Program-made: the position numbers and the translations under genes | Shown: piece after piece, positions 50,510-59,335 of the stretch | Position numbering within the stretch: position 1 is the stretch's first letter | How the letters are laid out: the number at the start of each line of letters is the position of its first letter | The notes under the pieces: model-generated | Database searches by the model: none | What the model was told of the DNA's origin: nothing | What the model saw: only the letters and a program-made list of their open reading frames with translations | NCBI RefSeq assembly: GCF_008274785.1 | Contig: NZ_VTPU01000006.1 | Location: 62,001-126,000 of the forward strand | Direction: 5' to 3' | Length of the DNA stretch: 64,000 nt | Source: Halomonas eurihalina | Lineage (GTDB): Bacteria > Pseudomonadota > Gammaproteobacteria > Pseudomonadales > Halomonadaceae

Positions 50510-52056
50510 GATGTGGGGTCGCTCTCGGGGGGATTGTTGATGTTGAGCCGATGCATGATTGGCTTGAGCCGCGGATAGAGCTGGCAATAAAGGGAAAAGA
50601 GATCGTCGTATCGACGTGTTGCCGTATCGGAAGGCACGGCGCGCTCGATCAGGGTGCCATGCCGCAGCGATTGATCGAGATCGATCAGGCTGGCCGCCTG
50701 TCCGGCCAGCAGGGCAGCGCCCAGGGCCGCCTCCACGTTCTCGCGATAGGTATAGACCGGCATGTGGGTCACGTCGGCGATGATCTGCATCCATAGGTCT
50801 GAGCGGGTCGCTCCACCGACCACGATCAGATGCGAATCGAGGGGGCTCCCCTGACGTTTGCTCGCTTCCATGTTGTGTCGCAGGGCGAAGGTCACGCCTT
50901 CCAATACGGCGCGGTACAGATGATGTCGTTGATGATAGAGGCTGAGGCCGATGAAGCAGGCGCTGGCCCGGGCGTCCCAGACCGGGCTTCGCTCCCCCAT
51001 CAGGTAGGGAAGAAAGAGCAGGCCTTCGGCACCTGGTGGCAACGCCCGGGCAGGCAGTTCGAGTCGTTCATAGGCATCGCCACGTTCCCCGACGGTCGGG
51101 TCTTCACCATCGAAGGTATCGACGAACCAACTGACGGCGGCACCGGCGGTCAGGGCGCCGCCGAAGGTATAGAGGTCGCGGCCACCGTTCAGCACGTGCG
51201 GCATGCTGATGAGTCCTTCACCCGCCTCGACGCTTTGATTGATGACGCCCCAGCACATGCTGGTACCGATCATGGCGACGTGATTGCCGGGTCGGGTTGC
51301 GCCTGCAGCTAGCGTGGCCATCGCGGCATCGACGCCGCCGGCGACCACGGGGATATTGGCCGTCAGACCAAGCGAATCGGCCAATGACGGCAGTAGACCA
51401 CCGACGGGAACTTTCGATTCCACCAATCGGCTCGGGAGCTTGTCCCGGTCGAGCTCCAGAGCATCGAGCATTTCCGTCGACCAGTCGCGTGCCGCCAGGT
51501 CGTAAATGCCACCGATGTTGCCGGCCGAACTGTGGTCGATGGCGATCTCACCGCTCAAGCGATAATTGATATAGCTGTTGGGAGGCAGCAAGTAGTGGGT
51601 CTGGGCCCAAGTTTCCGGCCGTTCCTGTTTCAGCCACATCATCTTGGTGAAACCGTAGTAGCTGTCCACGCCATTGCCGGTAATGGCTTCCAGACGGGTC
51701 ATGTCGATATGTTCCTTCACCCACTGGACTTGAGCCTCGGCCCGACGGTCCATCCAGATCAGGCAGGGATGGAGCGGTCGAATATCGGCATCGACCGGGA
51801 TGCCCGAGCCGCCATAGAGACTGCTGACACACAGCCCCTTGACGCTGCGGGGATCGACCTCGGGGTCTTCCAGGCAGGCCCTGAGGCATTGGATCATGGC
51901 CTCCCACCATACATCCGGCCACTGCTCGGCCCACAGGGGGCGGGGGGTATCGACGCGGTACCCTTGACTGCGCTCGGCCAGGATCCGGCCATGGCAATCG
52001 ATCACGAGCGCCTTGGTACTCTGGGTTCCGATATCGATACCGATAACGGTGTCCAT
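50506..52056 (-). CDS. FGGY-family pentulose kinase
   Basis: 516 aa carbohydrate kinase. VIGIDIGTQSTKALVID is the N-terminal phosphate motif; the catalytic Asp is Asp243 in AGGVDAAMATL; GGATRSDLWMQIIADV is the C-terminal FGGY signature region. From context it should phosphorylate D-ribulose or D-xylulose made by the two dehydrogenases. Sequence alone does not choose between ribulokinase and xylulokinase. The ATG at 52056 lies behind GGAGGAAAG; a GTG five codons upstream sits within that site and is rejected. It overlaps the downstream SDR and follows the permease by 48 bp. Confidence 0.9.
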   Translation of the reverse strand: MDTVIGIDIGTQSTKALVIDCHGRILAERSQGYRVDTPRPLWAEQWPDVWWEAMIQCLRACLEDPEVDPRSVKGLCVSSLYGGSGIPVDADIRPLHPCLIWMDRRAEAQVQWVKEHIDMTRLEAITGNGVDSYYGFTKMMWLKQERPETWAQTHYLLPPNSYINYRLSGEIAIDHSSAGNIGGIYDLAARDWSTEMLDALELDRDKLPSRLVESKVPVGGLLPSLADSLGLTANIPVVAGGVDAAMATLAAGATRPGNHVAMIGTSMCWGVINQSVEAGEGLISMPHVLNGGRDLYTFGGALTAGAAVSWFVDTFDGEDPTVGERGDAYERLELPARALPPGAEGLLFLPYLMGERSPVWDARASACFIGLSLYHQRHHLYRAVLEGVTFALRHNMEASKRQGSPLDSHLIVVGGATRSDLWMQIIADVTHMPVYTYRENVEAALGAALLAGQAASLIDLDQSLRHGTLIERAVPSDTATRRYDDLFSLYCQLYPRLKPIMHRLNINNPPESDPTS

Positions 52057-52104
52057 ATGACTTTCCTCCACTCTGCTAGAGGGCGGCCCTGTGCGAGTCG
52101 CGGG

Positions 52105-53085
52105 TCAGGGGGTGCGTTTGCGACTGATGTAGATCGCCAGAAGGATGATCAGCCCCTTGATGACGTTCTGGAGATAGGGCGATACCCCCAACAGATTGAG
52201 ACCATTGTTGAGCACGCCGAGCAGCAGGGCGCCGACCAGGGTGCCGAGGATCATGCCGCGCCCGCCGGTGATGGCGGCACCTCCCAGCACCACGGCAGCG
52301 ATGGCATCGAGTTCGAAACCGACACCGGCGTTGGGCTGACCGCTCATCAGGCGCGATGTCAGGATCAGTCCGGCGATGGCCGCGGTCGTGCCGCTCAAGG
52401 TGTAGACCAGCAGCTTGTAGCGCGAGACGCGAATGCCGGACAGTCGGGTGGCCTCCTCGTTGCCACCGATGGCGTACAGGTAGCGACCGGTGGCGGTATG
52501 GCTGAGCAGCACATAGCCGATGGCATAGACACCGATCATGATCAGGATCGGCATTTCGATACCGGCCAGAGTTCCACGCCCGAAAAAGGCGAATTCCGGG
52601 GGCAGGCCGGAAATCGGGTAGCCGCCGGTATAGATCAAGCCGAGCCCGCGGGCGATGCCCATGGTAGCGAGGGTGACGATGATCGGAGGCATGCCGGCGA
52701 ACGCCACGAAAAGGCCGTTGAAAGCGCCGAAGGCGGCTCCCACCAGCAGCCCGAGCACGATCGCCAGCGCCGGCGGGACGCCGGCGACCATCAGGCCGGC
52801 CATGACCGTCCCCGACAGGGCCATCACCGGGCCGACCGAGAGATCGATGCCGCCGGTGAGGATGGCCAGGCTCATGCCGACGGCGATGATCGCGATGATG
52901 GATGCCTGTCGAGCCAGATTGACGAGATTGCTTGAGGTCAGGAAGTTGTCGTTGATCACCGCCATGGCGAAGAAGATGACGATGAAACCGATCAACGGGT
53001 AAAAGATCGGGGTGCGCCGCCAGCGGGCCAGTCGTGTCTTGAGGGGCTGGCGGTTGGCGCCGGGAGTTGAGGCGAGCTGGCTCAT
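52105..53085 (-). CDS. Sugar ABC transporter permease (RbsC family)
   Basis: 326 aa, with eight to ten hydrophobic segments, inner membrane. [20 protein letters not shown] is the RbsC-family signature, and [19 protein letters not shown] the cytoplasmic EAA-like loop. [16 protein letters not shown] occurs near the C-terminus. It pairs with the ATPase encoded upstream, whose stop overlaps the permease ATG (53083-53085). A second open frame covers almost the same region in another register, but its protein is Arg/His-rich and non-membrane. Confidence 0.94.
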   Translation of the reverse strand: MSQLASTPGANRQPLKTRLARWRRTPIFYPLIGFIVIFFAMAVINDNFLTSSNLVNLARQASIIAIIAVGMSLAILTGGIDLSVGPVMALSGTVMAGLMVAGVPPALAIVLGLLVGAAFGAFNGLFVAFAGMPPIIVTLATMGIARGLGLIYTGGYPISGLPPEFAFFGRGTLAGIEMPILIMIGVYAIGYVLLSHTATGRYLYAIGGNEEATRLSGIRVSRYKLLVYTLSGTTAAIAGLILTSRLMSGQPNAGVGFELDAIAAVVLGGAAITGGRGMILGTLVGALLLGVLNNGLNLLGVSPYLQNVIKGLIILLAIYISRKRTP

Positions 53086-54584
53086 GATCTGAGTCCCCCC
53101 GTGGCATGATGCATGATGGATTGTGAGTCGAGCGCACTGCCCTCGAGTTCGGCGGCAATCCGGCCGTGGTAGAAAACCGCGGCACGGTCGCACAGGCCGA
53201 GCACCTCGGGGAGTTCCGAGGAGATCATGATGATGGCGACACCCTGGGCGGTGAGCTCTTTCATCAGGGCATAGATCTCTGCCTTGGCGCCGACGTCGAT
53301 ACCCCGGGTAGGCTCATCGAAGATCAGCACCTTGCATTGATGGCCCAGCCAGCGGGCAATGACGACTTTTTGCTGATTGCCGCCGCTGAGCTCTCCGACT
53401 GGGGTTTCGGGACTGGGGGCCTTGACGCGCACGGCCGTCATCAAGTCGGTGGCGGTACGTGCCTCCTGCCCGCGTCGCAGCAGCGGCAAGCTCCCCTGGA
53501 ACTGAGCCAGGTTGTTCAACGAGATGTTGTCGCGACACGAGAATGGCAGGACCAGTCCCTGTGTCTTGCGGTTTTCTGGAAGTAATCCGATACCTTGTTC
53601 GAGAGCGGCAGCGGGGTGCCGGAGCCTTACCGGTTTGCCCTCGATGCTGATTCTGGCGTGGGCGGGACGAGTTGCACCGATCAGTCCCCTGACCAGCTCG
53701 GTGCGACCGGAGCCCACCAGACCGGCAAAGCCCAGAATCTCGCCACGATGGAGTTTCAGCGAGTGTTCAGGGCCGTCGGGATCGAGGCGCAGGGACTGGA
53801 TGTCCAGCACGACATCGTCATAGTCGGCATCGCAACGGCGTTCGGGGAAAATGTTTTCGACGCGGCGACCGACCATCTTCTCGATCAGATCATCGGGAGT
53901 GGTCGAGGCGACATGGCAATCGTCGACCTTCTTGCCATCGCGCATCACGGTAACGTGATCGCAGATGGTGAAGATCTCTTCCATGTGATGCGAGATGAAC
54001 ACCATGCCGACTCCCTGGTCGCGCAGCGCCTGCATGATGGCAAACAAGTGATCGGCTTCACTGGGCGTCAGGGTGGCGGTCGGCTCGTCCAGGACCAGCA
54101 GTCGGGCATCCAGTGACAAGGCCTTGGCGATCTCTATGAACTGCTGATCGGCAATGCTCAGTTCGGCGATGGGGCAGTCCAGTGGAATCGAGACCTTGAG
54201 GCGCTCGAACAGGCGTTGCGCTTCGCGGATCATGGTGGATCGGTCGCGCAGTCCGAAACGGTTACGTTTCTCCCGTCCCAGAAAGATATTGTCCAAGGCA
54301 TCCAGGTCGGGGATCAGGCTGAATTCCTGGAAGATGATACCGACCCCGGCATCCAGGGCATCCTGATAACCGTGAAAGTCGCGCGTCTGGCCATCGATGA
54401 CGATGTCGCCCTCGTCCTGCCGATAGATGCCGCAGAGGATTTTCATCAAGGTCGATTTGCCGGCCCCGTTTTCGCCGAGCAGGGCATGCACCTCGCCGGC
54501 ATGGACATCGAGGGATACATCCTGCAAGGCCTTCACCCCGGGGAACGACTTCGAGATGTGTCTCAGGGAGAGTAGTGGCGTCAT
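53082..54584 (-). CDS. Sugar ABC transporter ATP-binding protein (RbsA family)
   Basis: 500 aa with two ABC domains in tandem, as in RbsA/MglA/XylG. The first has Walker [10 protein letters not shown] (37-45), signature LSIADQQ and Walker [12 protein letters not shown]. The second has the usual degenerate Walker [10 protein letters not shown], signature LSGGNQQK and [15 protein letters not shown]. It powers uptake of a pentose or polyol through the adjacent permease. GAGGAT lies 6 nt before the ATG at 54584. Confidence 0.95.
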   Translation of the reverse strand: MTPLLSLRHISKSFPGVKALQDVSLDVHAGEVHALLGENGAGKSTLMKILCGIYRQDEGDIVIDGQTRDFHGYQDALDAGVGIIFQEFSLIPDLDALDNIFLGREKRNRFGLRDRSTMIREAQRLFERLKVSIPLDCPIAELSIADQQFIEIAKALSLDARLLVLDEPTATLTPSEADHLFAIMQALRDQGVGMVFISHHMEEIFTICDHVTVMRDGKKVDDCHVASTTPDDLIEKMVGRRVENIFPERRCDADYDDVVLDIQSLRLDPDGPEHSLKLHRGEILGFAGLVGSGRTELVRGLIGATRPAHARISIEGKPVRLRHPAAALEQGIGLLPENRKTQGLVLPFSCRDNISLNNLAQFQGSLPLLRRGQEARTATDLMTAVRVKAPSPETPVGELSGGNQQKVVIARWLGHQCKVLIFDEPTRGIDVGAKAEIYALMKELTAQGVAIIMISSELPEVLGLCDRAAVFYHGRIAAELEGSALDSQSIMHHATGGLRS

Positions 54585-54643
54585 GGGGGGATCCTCGTGT
54601 GCCGCCCTGGGCGGCACACGTTGTCAGCGTTAGAGGTAGATGG

Positions 54644-55582
54644 TTACCAGCTGAAGTCGGTGGCCTTGTCGCGATCGATCAGTTCCACGTCGATGGGGAT
54701 CTCGGCGGGTGCCGTGTCGGCGCCCCAGTACTTGGCCAATCCCAGGCCGAGTCCCAGACGAACCATATCGCGAGGATATTGAGCCGAGGTGGCGATGAAG
54801 GGGGAGTCGGGCTTCTGGATCTCGGCAACAGCCTCGGGGTGCCCGTCGACACTGACCAGCTTGATGTCCTGGCCACTGGAGTTGATGGCGATCAGTGAAC
54901 CCAGGGCACCAATGTCGTTGACGCTGAACAGGCCGTCGAGATCCGGGTTGGCCTGGATGATGTTCTCGGTCACCGTCATGGCATGGGTGCGCTCCTGGCG
55001 ACCGTTCTGCTTGTCGACTACCTCGATGTCATCGTACTCGTCGAGCGCCGCGGTACAGCCCTCTATGCGCTGCAGGATCGGAACGACCGGAATGCCATCC
55101 AGCAAGGCCACCTGGCCTTCGCCATCGAGCTGCTGCGCCAGGTAGTCGCAGGCCTTGTAGCCGGCGTCGTAGTTCTTGGAACCCACGAAGCCGTCCACCG
55201 GGCCGTTGGCCTGGGCATCGATGGCGATCGTGGTAACGCCGGCTTCCTGGGCGGCCAGAACCGCCGTCTCGACACCGACCGAGTCGGCGGGATTGAGCAG
55301 CAGGATATCGATGCCCTGCTGGATCATGTCTTCGACATCGCTGACCTGCTTGGCGACATCATGACGCGCATCGGTAGTGATGACGTCGGCTCCGAGGCTG
55401 TTGGCAGCGCTTTCGAGAGCCTCTTGCATGGTCACGAAGTATTCGTTGTTGAGTTCCTGGAAGGACATGCCGATTGTCAGGTCCGACTCGTCGGCCGAGG
55501 CGGTAGCTGCGGCAAGAGGCGTTGCACAGGCGGTGATGAGCGCGGCCTGGCGGCAACGTGCTGTGAGCTTGCGGATATTCAT
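54644..55582 (-). CDS. Periplasmic sugar/polyol-binding protein (RbsB family)
   Basis: 312 aa with an N-terminal signal peptide of about 30 residues ending ASA before DESDL. The mature part is a type I periplasmic binding protein: IGMSFQELNNEYFVTMQEAL, DARHDVAKQVSDVEDMI, LLLNPADSVGVETAV and GFVGSKNYDAGYKAC. It delivers substrate to the permease/ATPase encoded downstream. It is the first gene of the leftward operon, and its promoter carries a LacI-type operator. The ligand is probably a pentitol by context; ribose cannot be excluded. Confidence 0.94.
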   Translation of the reverse strand: MNIRKLTARCRQAALITACATPLAAATASADESDLTIGMSFQELNNEYFVTMQEALESAANSLGADVITTDARHDVAKQVSDVEDMIQQGIDILLLNPADSVGVETAVLAAQEAGVTTIAIDAQANGPVDGFVGSKNYDAGYKACDYLAQQLDGEGQVALLDGIPVVPILQRIEGCTAALDEYDDIEVVDKQNGRQERTHAMTVTENIIQANPDLDGLFSVNDIGALGSLIAINSSGQDIKLVSVDGHPEAVAEIQKPDSPFIATSAQYPRDMVRLGLGLGLAKYWGADTAPAEIPIDVELIDRDKATDFSW

Positions 55583-55640
55583 GTTGGCTCCCGGTTTGTT
55601 CTTGTCTCGTTATAGGATGTTGGGTTGTTGAAATCATCGA

Positions 55641-55658
55641 AATGTTAACGTCAACATA
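55641..55658. promoter_or_regulatory. LacI-type operator of the ABC/kinase operon
   Basis: AATGTTAACGTCAACATA, a near-perfect palindrome differing from the rbtD operator at one inner and one outer position. It lies 58 bp upstream of the binding-protein start and four bases downstream of the predicted -10, so a bound repressor would block transcription. Confidence 0.75.
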
Positions 55659-55662
55659 AAGA

Positions 55663-55691
55663 AGGCTAGAAAGCCTCGATGGACGGGTCAA
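55663..55691 (-). promoter_or_regulatory. Promoter of the polyol ABC/kinase operon
   Basis: On the minus strand TTGACC (complement of 55686-55691), 17 bp and TAGCCT (complement of 55663-55668). The -10 is weak. Its geometry is identical to the promoter before the ribitol dehydrogenase gene, which supports both. Confidence 0.6.
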
Positions 55692-55697
55692 TGGACA

Positions 55698-55713
55698 TTC
55701 GACCAATGTCTAG
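55698..55713. repeat. 16-bp shared upstream element, copy A
   Basis: TTCGACCAATGTCTAG, repeated exactly at 56734-56749. It starts six bases beyond the -35 in both promoters. A second regulator (activator) site is inferred. In this copy GACATT and AATGTC (55694-55710) also form an inverted repeat. Confidence 0.65.
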
Positions 55714-55777
55714 TCATGAGAAGGCTCCTGTCGGACAAGGGGGCTGATGCTCCGGACATCACACGATCAGGGATTGC

Positions 55778-56506
55778 TTAAAGGTCGAAGTTGCTGGGCA
55801 GGACCACCATATCGCGAATGGTCACATGGCGAGGGCGGGTCAGCATGTACAGGATGGCATCGGCCACCTCGGCGGGCTCGATGATGCTGCCGGATTCTTT
55901 CGCCTTGCGTAGATTATCCTCCGGCCAGTCGGAGAGCAGAGCACTGTTGACGGGGCCCGGCGAGACGGAAGCGACCCGGATGCCGTGCTTCAGGACCTGA
56001 CGACGAACGGTCTGGACGAAACTGGTCATGGCCCACTTGGAAGAGGCGTAGACCGGCTCCCAGGGGACAGGAAAATGCCCGGCTACTGAACTCGTCACCA
56101 TGATGTCCCCCGTGCCGCGCTCGATCATGTGCGGCAGGATATTGTGGACATTCTTCATCACCACACTGACGTTCAGGCTGACCATTCGGTCGATGGCATC
56201 GGGATCGGTATCGAGCAGGTCGCCGCCAATGTAACTGCCGGCATTGGCGTGGAAGATGTCGAGCTGGCCGGCTTTCTCGAGGATCTGTGACGACAGCGTC
56301 TTGCAGTCCTGCGGGTCGAGGAGGTCGATGACCAGTGGAATCGCGGCATCGCCAAGCTGCTCGCAGGCTTCTGCCAGGGCGGCCTCGTCACGATCGATCA
56401 TGATCACTCTGGCACCTGAAGCAATCATTGCTCTGACGCTGGCCAGCCCGATGCCCGATGCTGCGCCGGTAACGGCCGCCACCTTGCCAGTCAATGCATT
56501 CGCCAT
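55778..56506 (-). CDS. rbtD: SDR oxidoreductase, ribitol 2-dehydrogenase-like
   Basis: 242 aa, close to Klebsiella ribitol dehydrogenase in length and sequence. Shared blocks are GKVAAVTGAASGIGL, LDIFHANAGSYIGG, PVPWEPVYASSKWA, RRQVLKHGIRVASV and the C-terminal VTIRDMVVLP. Catalytic residues are Ser139/140, Tyr153 and Lys157. Ribitol dehydrogenase oxidises ribitol to D-ribulose with NAD+. It has its own promoter with a perfect 18-bp LacI-type palindrome, separated by about 195 bp from the ABC operon downstream. The substrate assignment is by family and context. Confidence 0.85.
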   Translation of the reverse strand: MANALTGKVAAVTGAASGIGLASVRAMIASGARVIMIDRDEAALAEACEQLGDAAIPLVIDLLDPQDCKTLSSQILEKAGQLDIFHANAGSYIGGDLLDTDPDAIDRMVSLNVSVVMKNVHNILPHMIERGTGDIMVTSSVAGHFPVPWEPVYASSKWAMTSFVQTVRRQVLKHGIRVASVSPGPVNSALLSDWPEDNLRKAKESGSIIEPAEVADAILYMLTRPRHVTIRDMVVLPSNFDL

Positions 56507-56676
56507 TTCGTTGTCTCCTTGCTTGCATGGTATTTCGAGTACGGGGTATCGCCCGGGGGCTTGTCAGGGAACCACGCACCTGATGACCGAGATGCTTGAG
56601 GCAGGACTCATGAGTTCGGTCGATGTCGGGCTTGATTCAAATGTTGACCTGATATGGCACCTTGGCGATTTCGCTG

Positions 56677-56694
56677 AATGTTGACGTCAACATT
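56677..56694. promoter_or_regulatory. LacI-type operator of the rbtD gene
   Basis: AATGTTGACGTCAACATT, a perfect 18-bp palindrome with the central CG and even symmetry typical of LacI-family operators. It lies four bases downstream of the -10 of the rbtD promoter. The likely ligand is the LacI-family protein encoded at 47652-48650. Confidence 0.85.
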
Positions 56695-56698
56695 TTGA

Positions 56699-56727
56699 AG
56701 CCTAGGCGGCAGGTTCGCTCGAGGCAA
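56699..56727 (-). promoter_or_regulatory. Promoter of rbtD
   Basis: On the minus strand TTGCCT (complement of 56722-56727), 17 bp and TAGGCT (complement of 56699-56704). Spacings to the operator and to the upstream 16-bp element equal those of the ABC-operon promoter. Confidence 0.6.
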
Positions 56728-56733
56728 TGGCGT

Positions 56734-56749
56734 TTCGACCAATGTCTAG
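56734..56749. repeat. 16-bp shared upstream element, copy B
   Basis: TTCGACCAATGTCTAG, identical to 55698-55713, again six bases beyond the -35. The flanking bases differ, so conservation appears site-specific. Confidence 0.65.
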
Positions 56750-56870
56750 CGGATGGGCTGACAGAGACCTGGACCCCGAGCACACCCATGAGGACTGACA
56801 GAGAGGGTATCGAGGGGTAACCTCATGGCCTGGTAGCATCATTCAGCATTCAACCAGACCGGAGCCTGAC

Positions 56871-57212
56871 ATGGATTGCCTGTTCTGCAAGATCATCAAT
56901 CGCGAGATTCCCGCCGATATCGTCTATGAGGACGATGACGTCCTGGCCTTCAACGATATCGATCCCAAGGCACCGATCCATATGCTGGTGGTGCCGAAGA
57001 AGCACATCGCGACCCTGAACGACATCGAAGAGGGCGATCTGGCCCTGGTGGGGCGCCTTCAATACACCGCCGCGCGTCTGGCCAAGGAACAGGGATTTGC
57101 CGACGATGGTTATCGAGTGGTGATGAACTGCAATGACCAGGGCGGCCAGACGGTCTATCATATTCACATGCACCTGATGGGCGGTCGTCGCTTCACTTGG
57201 CCGGCTGGATAG
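56871..57212 (+). CDS. hinT: HIT-family nucleotide hydrolase HinT
   Basis: 113 aa. HinT hydrolyses purine nucleoside phosphoramidates and acyl-adenylates. The histidine triad is His97, His99 and His101 in YHIHMHLMGG. CLFCKIINREIPADIVYEDD at the N-terminus is typical, with a CxxC that can bind zinc. A hairpin terminator follows before coq7. Confidence 0.96.
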   Translation: MDCLFCKIINREIPADIVYEDDDVLAFNDIDPKAPIHMLVVPKKHIATLNDIEEGDLALVGRLQYTAARLAKEQGFADDGYRVVMNCNDQGGQTVYHIHMHLMGGRRFTWPAG

Positions 57213-57272
57213 CCGGAACCCGCGCGGCGCCAGGCCGTGCTACCGCAAGCGTTCGACGCATCAGGTGCATCT

Positions 57273-57296
57273 GCGCCGCCCTCAAGGCGGCGTTTC
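57273..57296 (+). terminator. Probable terminator of hinT
   Basis: CGCCGCC (57274-57280), CTCAA loop and GGCGGCG (57286-57292), followed by TTTCG. Short stem and short T-run. Confidence 0.6.
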
Positions 57297-57365
57297 GTAT
57301 TCTGGGCGCTGTGCGTGGCCGATGGCTCGGTTACAATGTCGTGACCGATCTCACGAGGGGGTGCC

Positions 57366-58010
57366 ATGACTCGTCAATATTCCCGCGCCGACGACCTGAT
57401 CCACCAGTTCGATACCGTGTTGCGCACCCTGGTGCCCAGGGCCGCTCAGCCCTCGCGGCCTTCGCCTGCCACCGACGAGATACAGGACGAGGCGCTCGAC
57501 GACGAGCAGCGACGTCATGCGGCAGGGCTGATGCGCATCAATCATACCGGCGAGGTCTGTGCCCAGGCGCTCTACCAGGGGCAAGGGCTGACCGCCAAAC
57601 TGCCCGAAGTGCGTGGCCAGATGGAGGAGGCGGCCCAGGAGGAGGTCGATCATCTGGCCTGGTGCGATGCGCGCTTGCAGGAACTCGAGGGCCGCACCAG
57701 CCTGTTGAACCCGCTGTTCTATGCGGCATCCTTCAGCATCGGTGCCGTGGCGGGAGCCGTGGGCGATCGCATTAGCCTGGGCTTCGTGGCTGCCACCGAG
57801 GAGCAGGTGGGGCGCCATCTCGACGAGCACATGGAAAAGTTGCCGCCCGGCGACCGCCGTTCCAGGGCGGTACTCCGCCAGATGGCCATCGACGAGGCGC
57901 ATCATGCTCATCAGGCGCTGGAAGCCGGTGGAGCGCGTTTCCCGGCGCCGGTCAAGGCCGGCATGACGCTGATGTCCAAGGTGATGACCAAGTCTGTCTA
58001 CAGGCTTTGA
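57366..58010 (+). CDS. coq7: 2-nonaprenyl-3-methyl-6-methoxy-1,4-benzoquinol hydroxylase (Coq7)
   Basis: 214 aa di-iron monooxygenase that adds the C6 hydroxyl in ubiquinone synthesis. The two metal-binding repeats are visible: [17 protein letters not shown] with [10 protein letters not shown], and [14 protein letters not shown] with [11 protein letters not shown]. Like the Pseudomonas enzyme it replaces the flavin enzyme UbiF of E. coli. It converges on speD, the same neighbourhood as in Pseudomonas. A 143-bp repeat-like element begins immediately after its stop. Confidence 0.95.
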   Translation: MTRQYSRADDLIHQFDTVLRTLVPRAAQPSRPSPATDEIQDEALDDEQRRHAAGLMRINHTGEVCAQALYQGQGLTAKLPEVRGQMEEAAQEEVDHLAWCDARLQELEGRTSLLNPLFYAASFSIGAVAGAVGDRISLGFVAATEEQVGRHLDEHMEKLPPGDRRSRAVLRQMAIDEAHHAHQALEAGGARFPAPVKAGMTLMSKVMTKSVYRL

Positions 58011-58011
58011 G

Positions 58012-58154
58012 GAAGCACTGCATAAATGCCTGCGCATGCAACTCGCTTCGTTGCGCGGTGCTCGAAAGCTCGCCTAACTTCTCGTTATGTCTCGCTTTCT
58101 GTGCTCCGTGCGCCTTGCGCTTTACTATGCTCGGCGAATTTTATTCAGCGCTTC
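58012..58154. mobile_element. Possible MITE-like element with terminal inverted repeats
   Basis: The ends GAAGCACTGCATAAA (58012-58026) and, on the other strand, GAAGCGCTGAATAAA (complement of 58140-58154) match at 13 of 15 positions. The 143 bp between and including them do not code for a protein and differ in texture from the neighbours. No transposase and no clear target duplication are seen. It could be a miniature inverted-repeat element or a decayed insertion sequence. Confidence 0.5.
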
Positions 58155-58174
58155 TGCCAGCGCCCCTTCGGGGC

Positions 58175-58292
58175 GAGCTGTAAGCGGTAGGTAACCCCAG
58201 GACCAACTTCAAGACGAAAACCCCCATCGGTACGGACTGACCGATGGGGGTTTTGGTTTTTCTTAAAGCTTACAGCTTAAGGCTTACAGCTC
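58175..58292. repeat. Inverted and direct 11-bp repeats flanking the terminator
   Basis: GAGCTGTAAGC (58175-58185) is perfectly complementary to GCTTACAGCTC (58282-58292). A further direct copy AGCTTACAGCT lies at 58267-58277. The convergent terminator sits between the arms. Confidence 0.55.
58217..58260. terminator. Bidirectional terminator between coq7 and speD
   Basis: Perfect 15-bp stem (58217-58231 with 58240-58254), with AAAA on one side and TTTTGGTTTTT on the other, so it can stop transcription from both convergent genes. Confidence 0.9.
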
Positions 58293-58308
58293 CCGCGCTC
58301 CGCGCGGA

Positions 58309-59103
58309 TCAATCCATGTTCCGCGAGTAGAAGATCTCGAGCATTTCCTTGCGTAGCCGGCCTTCGATGTCGCGTGCTTCCTCGAAGGAGATGTCGCGGC
58401 GCGAGGTGCCGAACAGGTAGTTGTCCAGTTCGAAGTCCTTGAGCAGCATCTTGGTGTGGAACATGTTCTCCTGATACACGTTGACATCGATCATCTGGTA
58501 GGACCGCTTGGTGTCCTCGGCCAGGTAGTCCTGAATGGAGGTGATGTCATGGTCGATGAACAACTTGCGGCCATCCACGTCCCGGGTGAAGCCGCGCACC
58601 CGGTAATCCATGGTGACGATGTCGGAATCGAAGCTGTGAATCAGGTAGTTGAGGGCCTTCAGCGGGCTGATCTGACCGCAGGTGGAAACGTCGATGTCGA
58701 GGCGGAAGGTGCTGATACCGTTGTCGGGGTGCGATTCCGGATAGCTGTGGACGGTGACATGACTCTTGTCGAGGTGGGCAACCACGGTCTCGGGTAGCGG
58801 GCCGGGGCCGGGGGCCATCTGTTCGAGCTCAGCCTCTTCCAGCTCGTGCTCGGCGATCAGGATGGTCACGCTGGCGCCATGGGGCTCATAGTCCTGGCGG
58901 GAGATGTTGAGCACATGGGCGCCGATGATGTTGGTGACATCCTTGAGGATCTGCGTGAGGCGCTCGGCGTTGTAGAGCTCATCGATGTAATCGATGTAGG
59001 CGTGCCGCTGCTCCTCTGTCTTGGCGTAGCAGATGTCGTAGATGTTGAAGCTCAGGGAGCTGGTCAGGTTGTTGAACCCGTGGAGTCGGAGATTGTCGCT
59101 CAC
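58309..59103 (-). CDS. speD: S-adenosylmethionine decarboxylase proenzyme
   Basis: 264 aa, same length as E. coli SpeD. It supplies decarboxylated SAM for spermidine synthesis. The proenzyme cleaves itself between Lys113 and Ser114 in [17 protein letters not shown], making the pyruvoyl cofactor from the serine. [19 protein letters not shown] and [18 protein letters not shown] are typical. It starts with GTG at 59103, with AAGGAGG 7 nt upstream; the frame is open to 59286 but without homology. A CATAAT (complement of 59185-59190) may be its -10. speE is not in the window. Confidence 0.96.
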   Translation of the reverse strand: MSDNLRLHGFNNLTSSLSFNIYDICYAKTEEQRHAYIDYIDELYNAERLTQILKDVTNIIGAHVLNISRQDYEPHGASVTILIAEHELEEAELEQMAPGPGPLPETVVAHLDKSHVTVHSYPESHPDNGISTFRLDIDVSTCGQISPLKALNYLIHSFDSDIVTMDYRVRGFTRDVDGRKLFIDHDITSIQDYLAEDTKRSYQMIDVNVYQENMFHTKMLLKDFELDNYLFGTSRRDISFEEARDIEGRLRKEMLEIFYSRNMD

Positions 59104-59335
59104 GTCCGAGCCTCCTTCGATATGGCTGATGGTGTTCATCCCGACGAGCGGCGCCGGAACCCGCATGGCGATGGAAAGGCGCGTATTATGCACAGCCATC
59201 GATGACTGCGCACCTGAAGCGTCATGTTTTTTTCCGCGACACGGCGGGAAGCCTGCGCGTACGAGCCGCGATGCTGTAGCCGCCATCCCTGGCGACCATT
59301 CAGTGCTCAGCGCTTCTTGGCCGGGTCGATGAGTC

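Larger units (their letters stand above)
56507..56870. other. Intergenic region with rbtD promoter and hinT upstream region
   Basis: 364 bp. The left part is the rbtD leader, which contains an extra operator half-site AATGTTGAC at 56640-56648. Next come the full operator, promoter and 16-bp element. From about 56750 to 56870 lies the hinT upstream region, without a clear promoter. Confidence 0.6.

Noticed and set aside
52076..53185. 369-codon frame overlapping the ABC permease in another register
   Set aside because: Its product is hydrophilic and Arg/His-rich, while the other register gives a clear RbsC-type membrane protein coupled to the ATPase gene.
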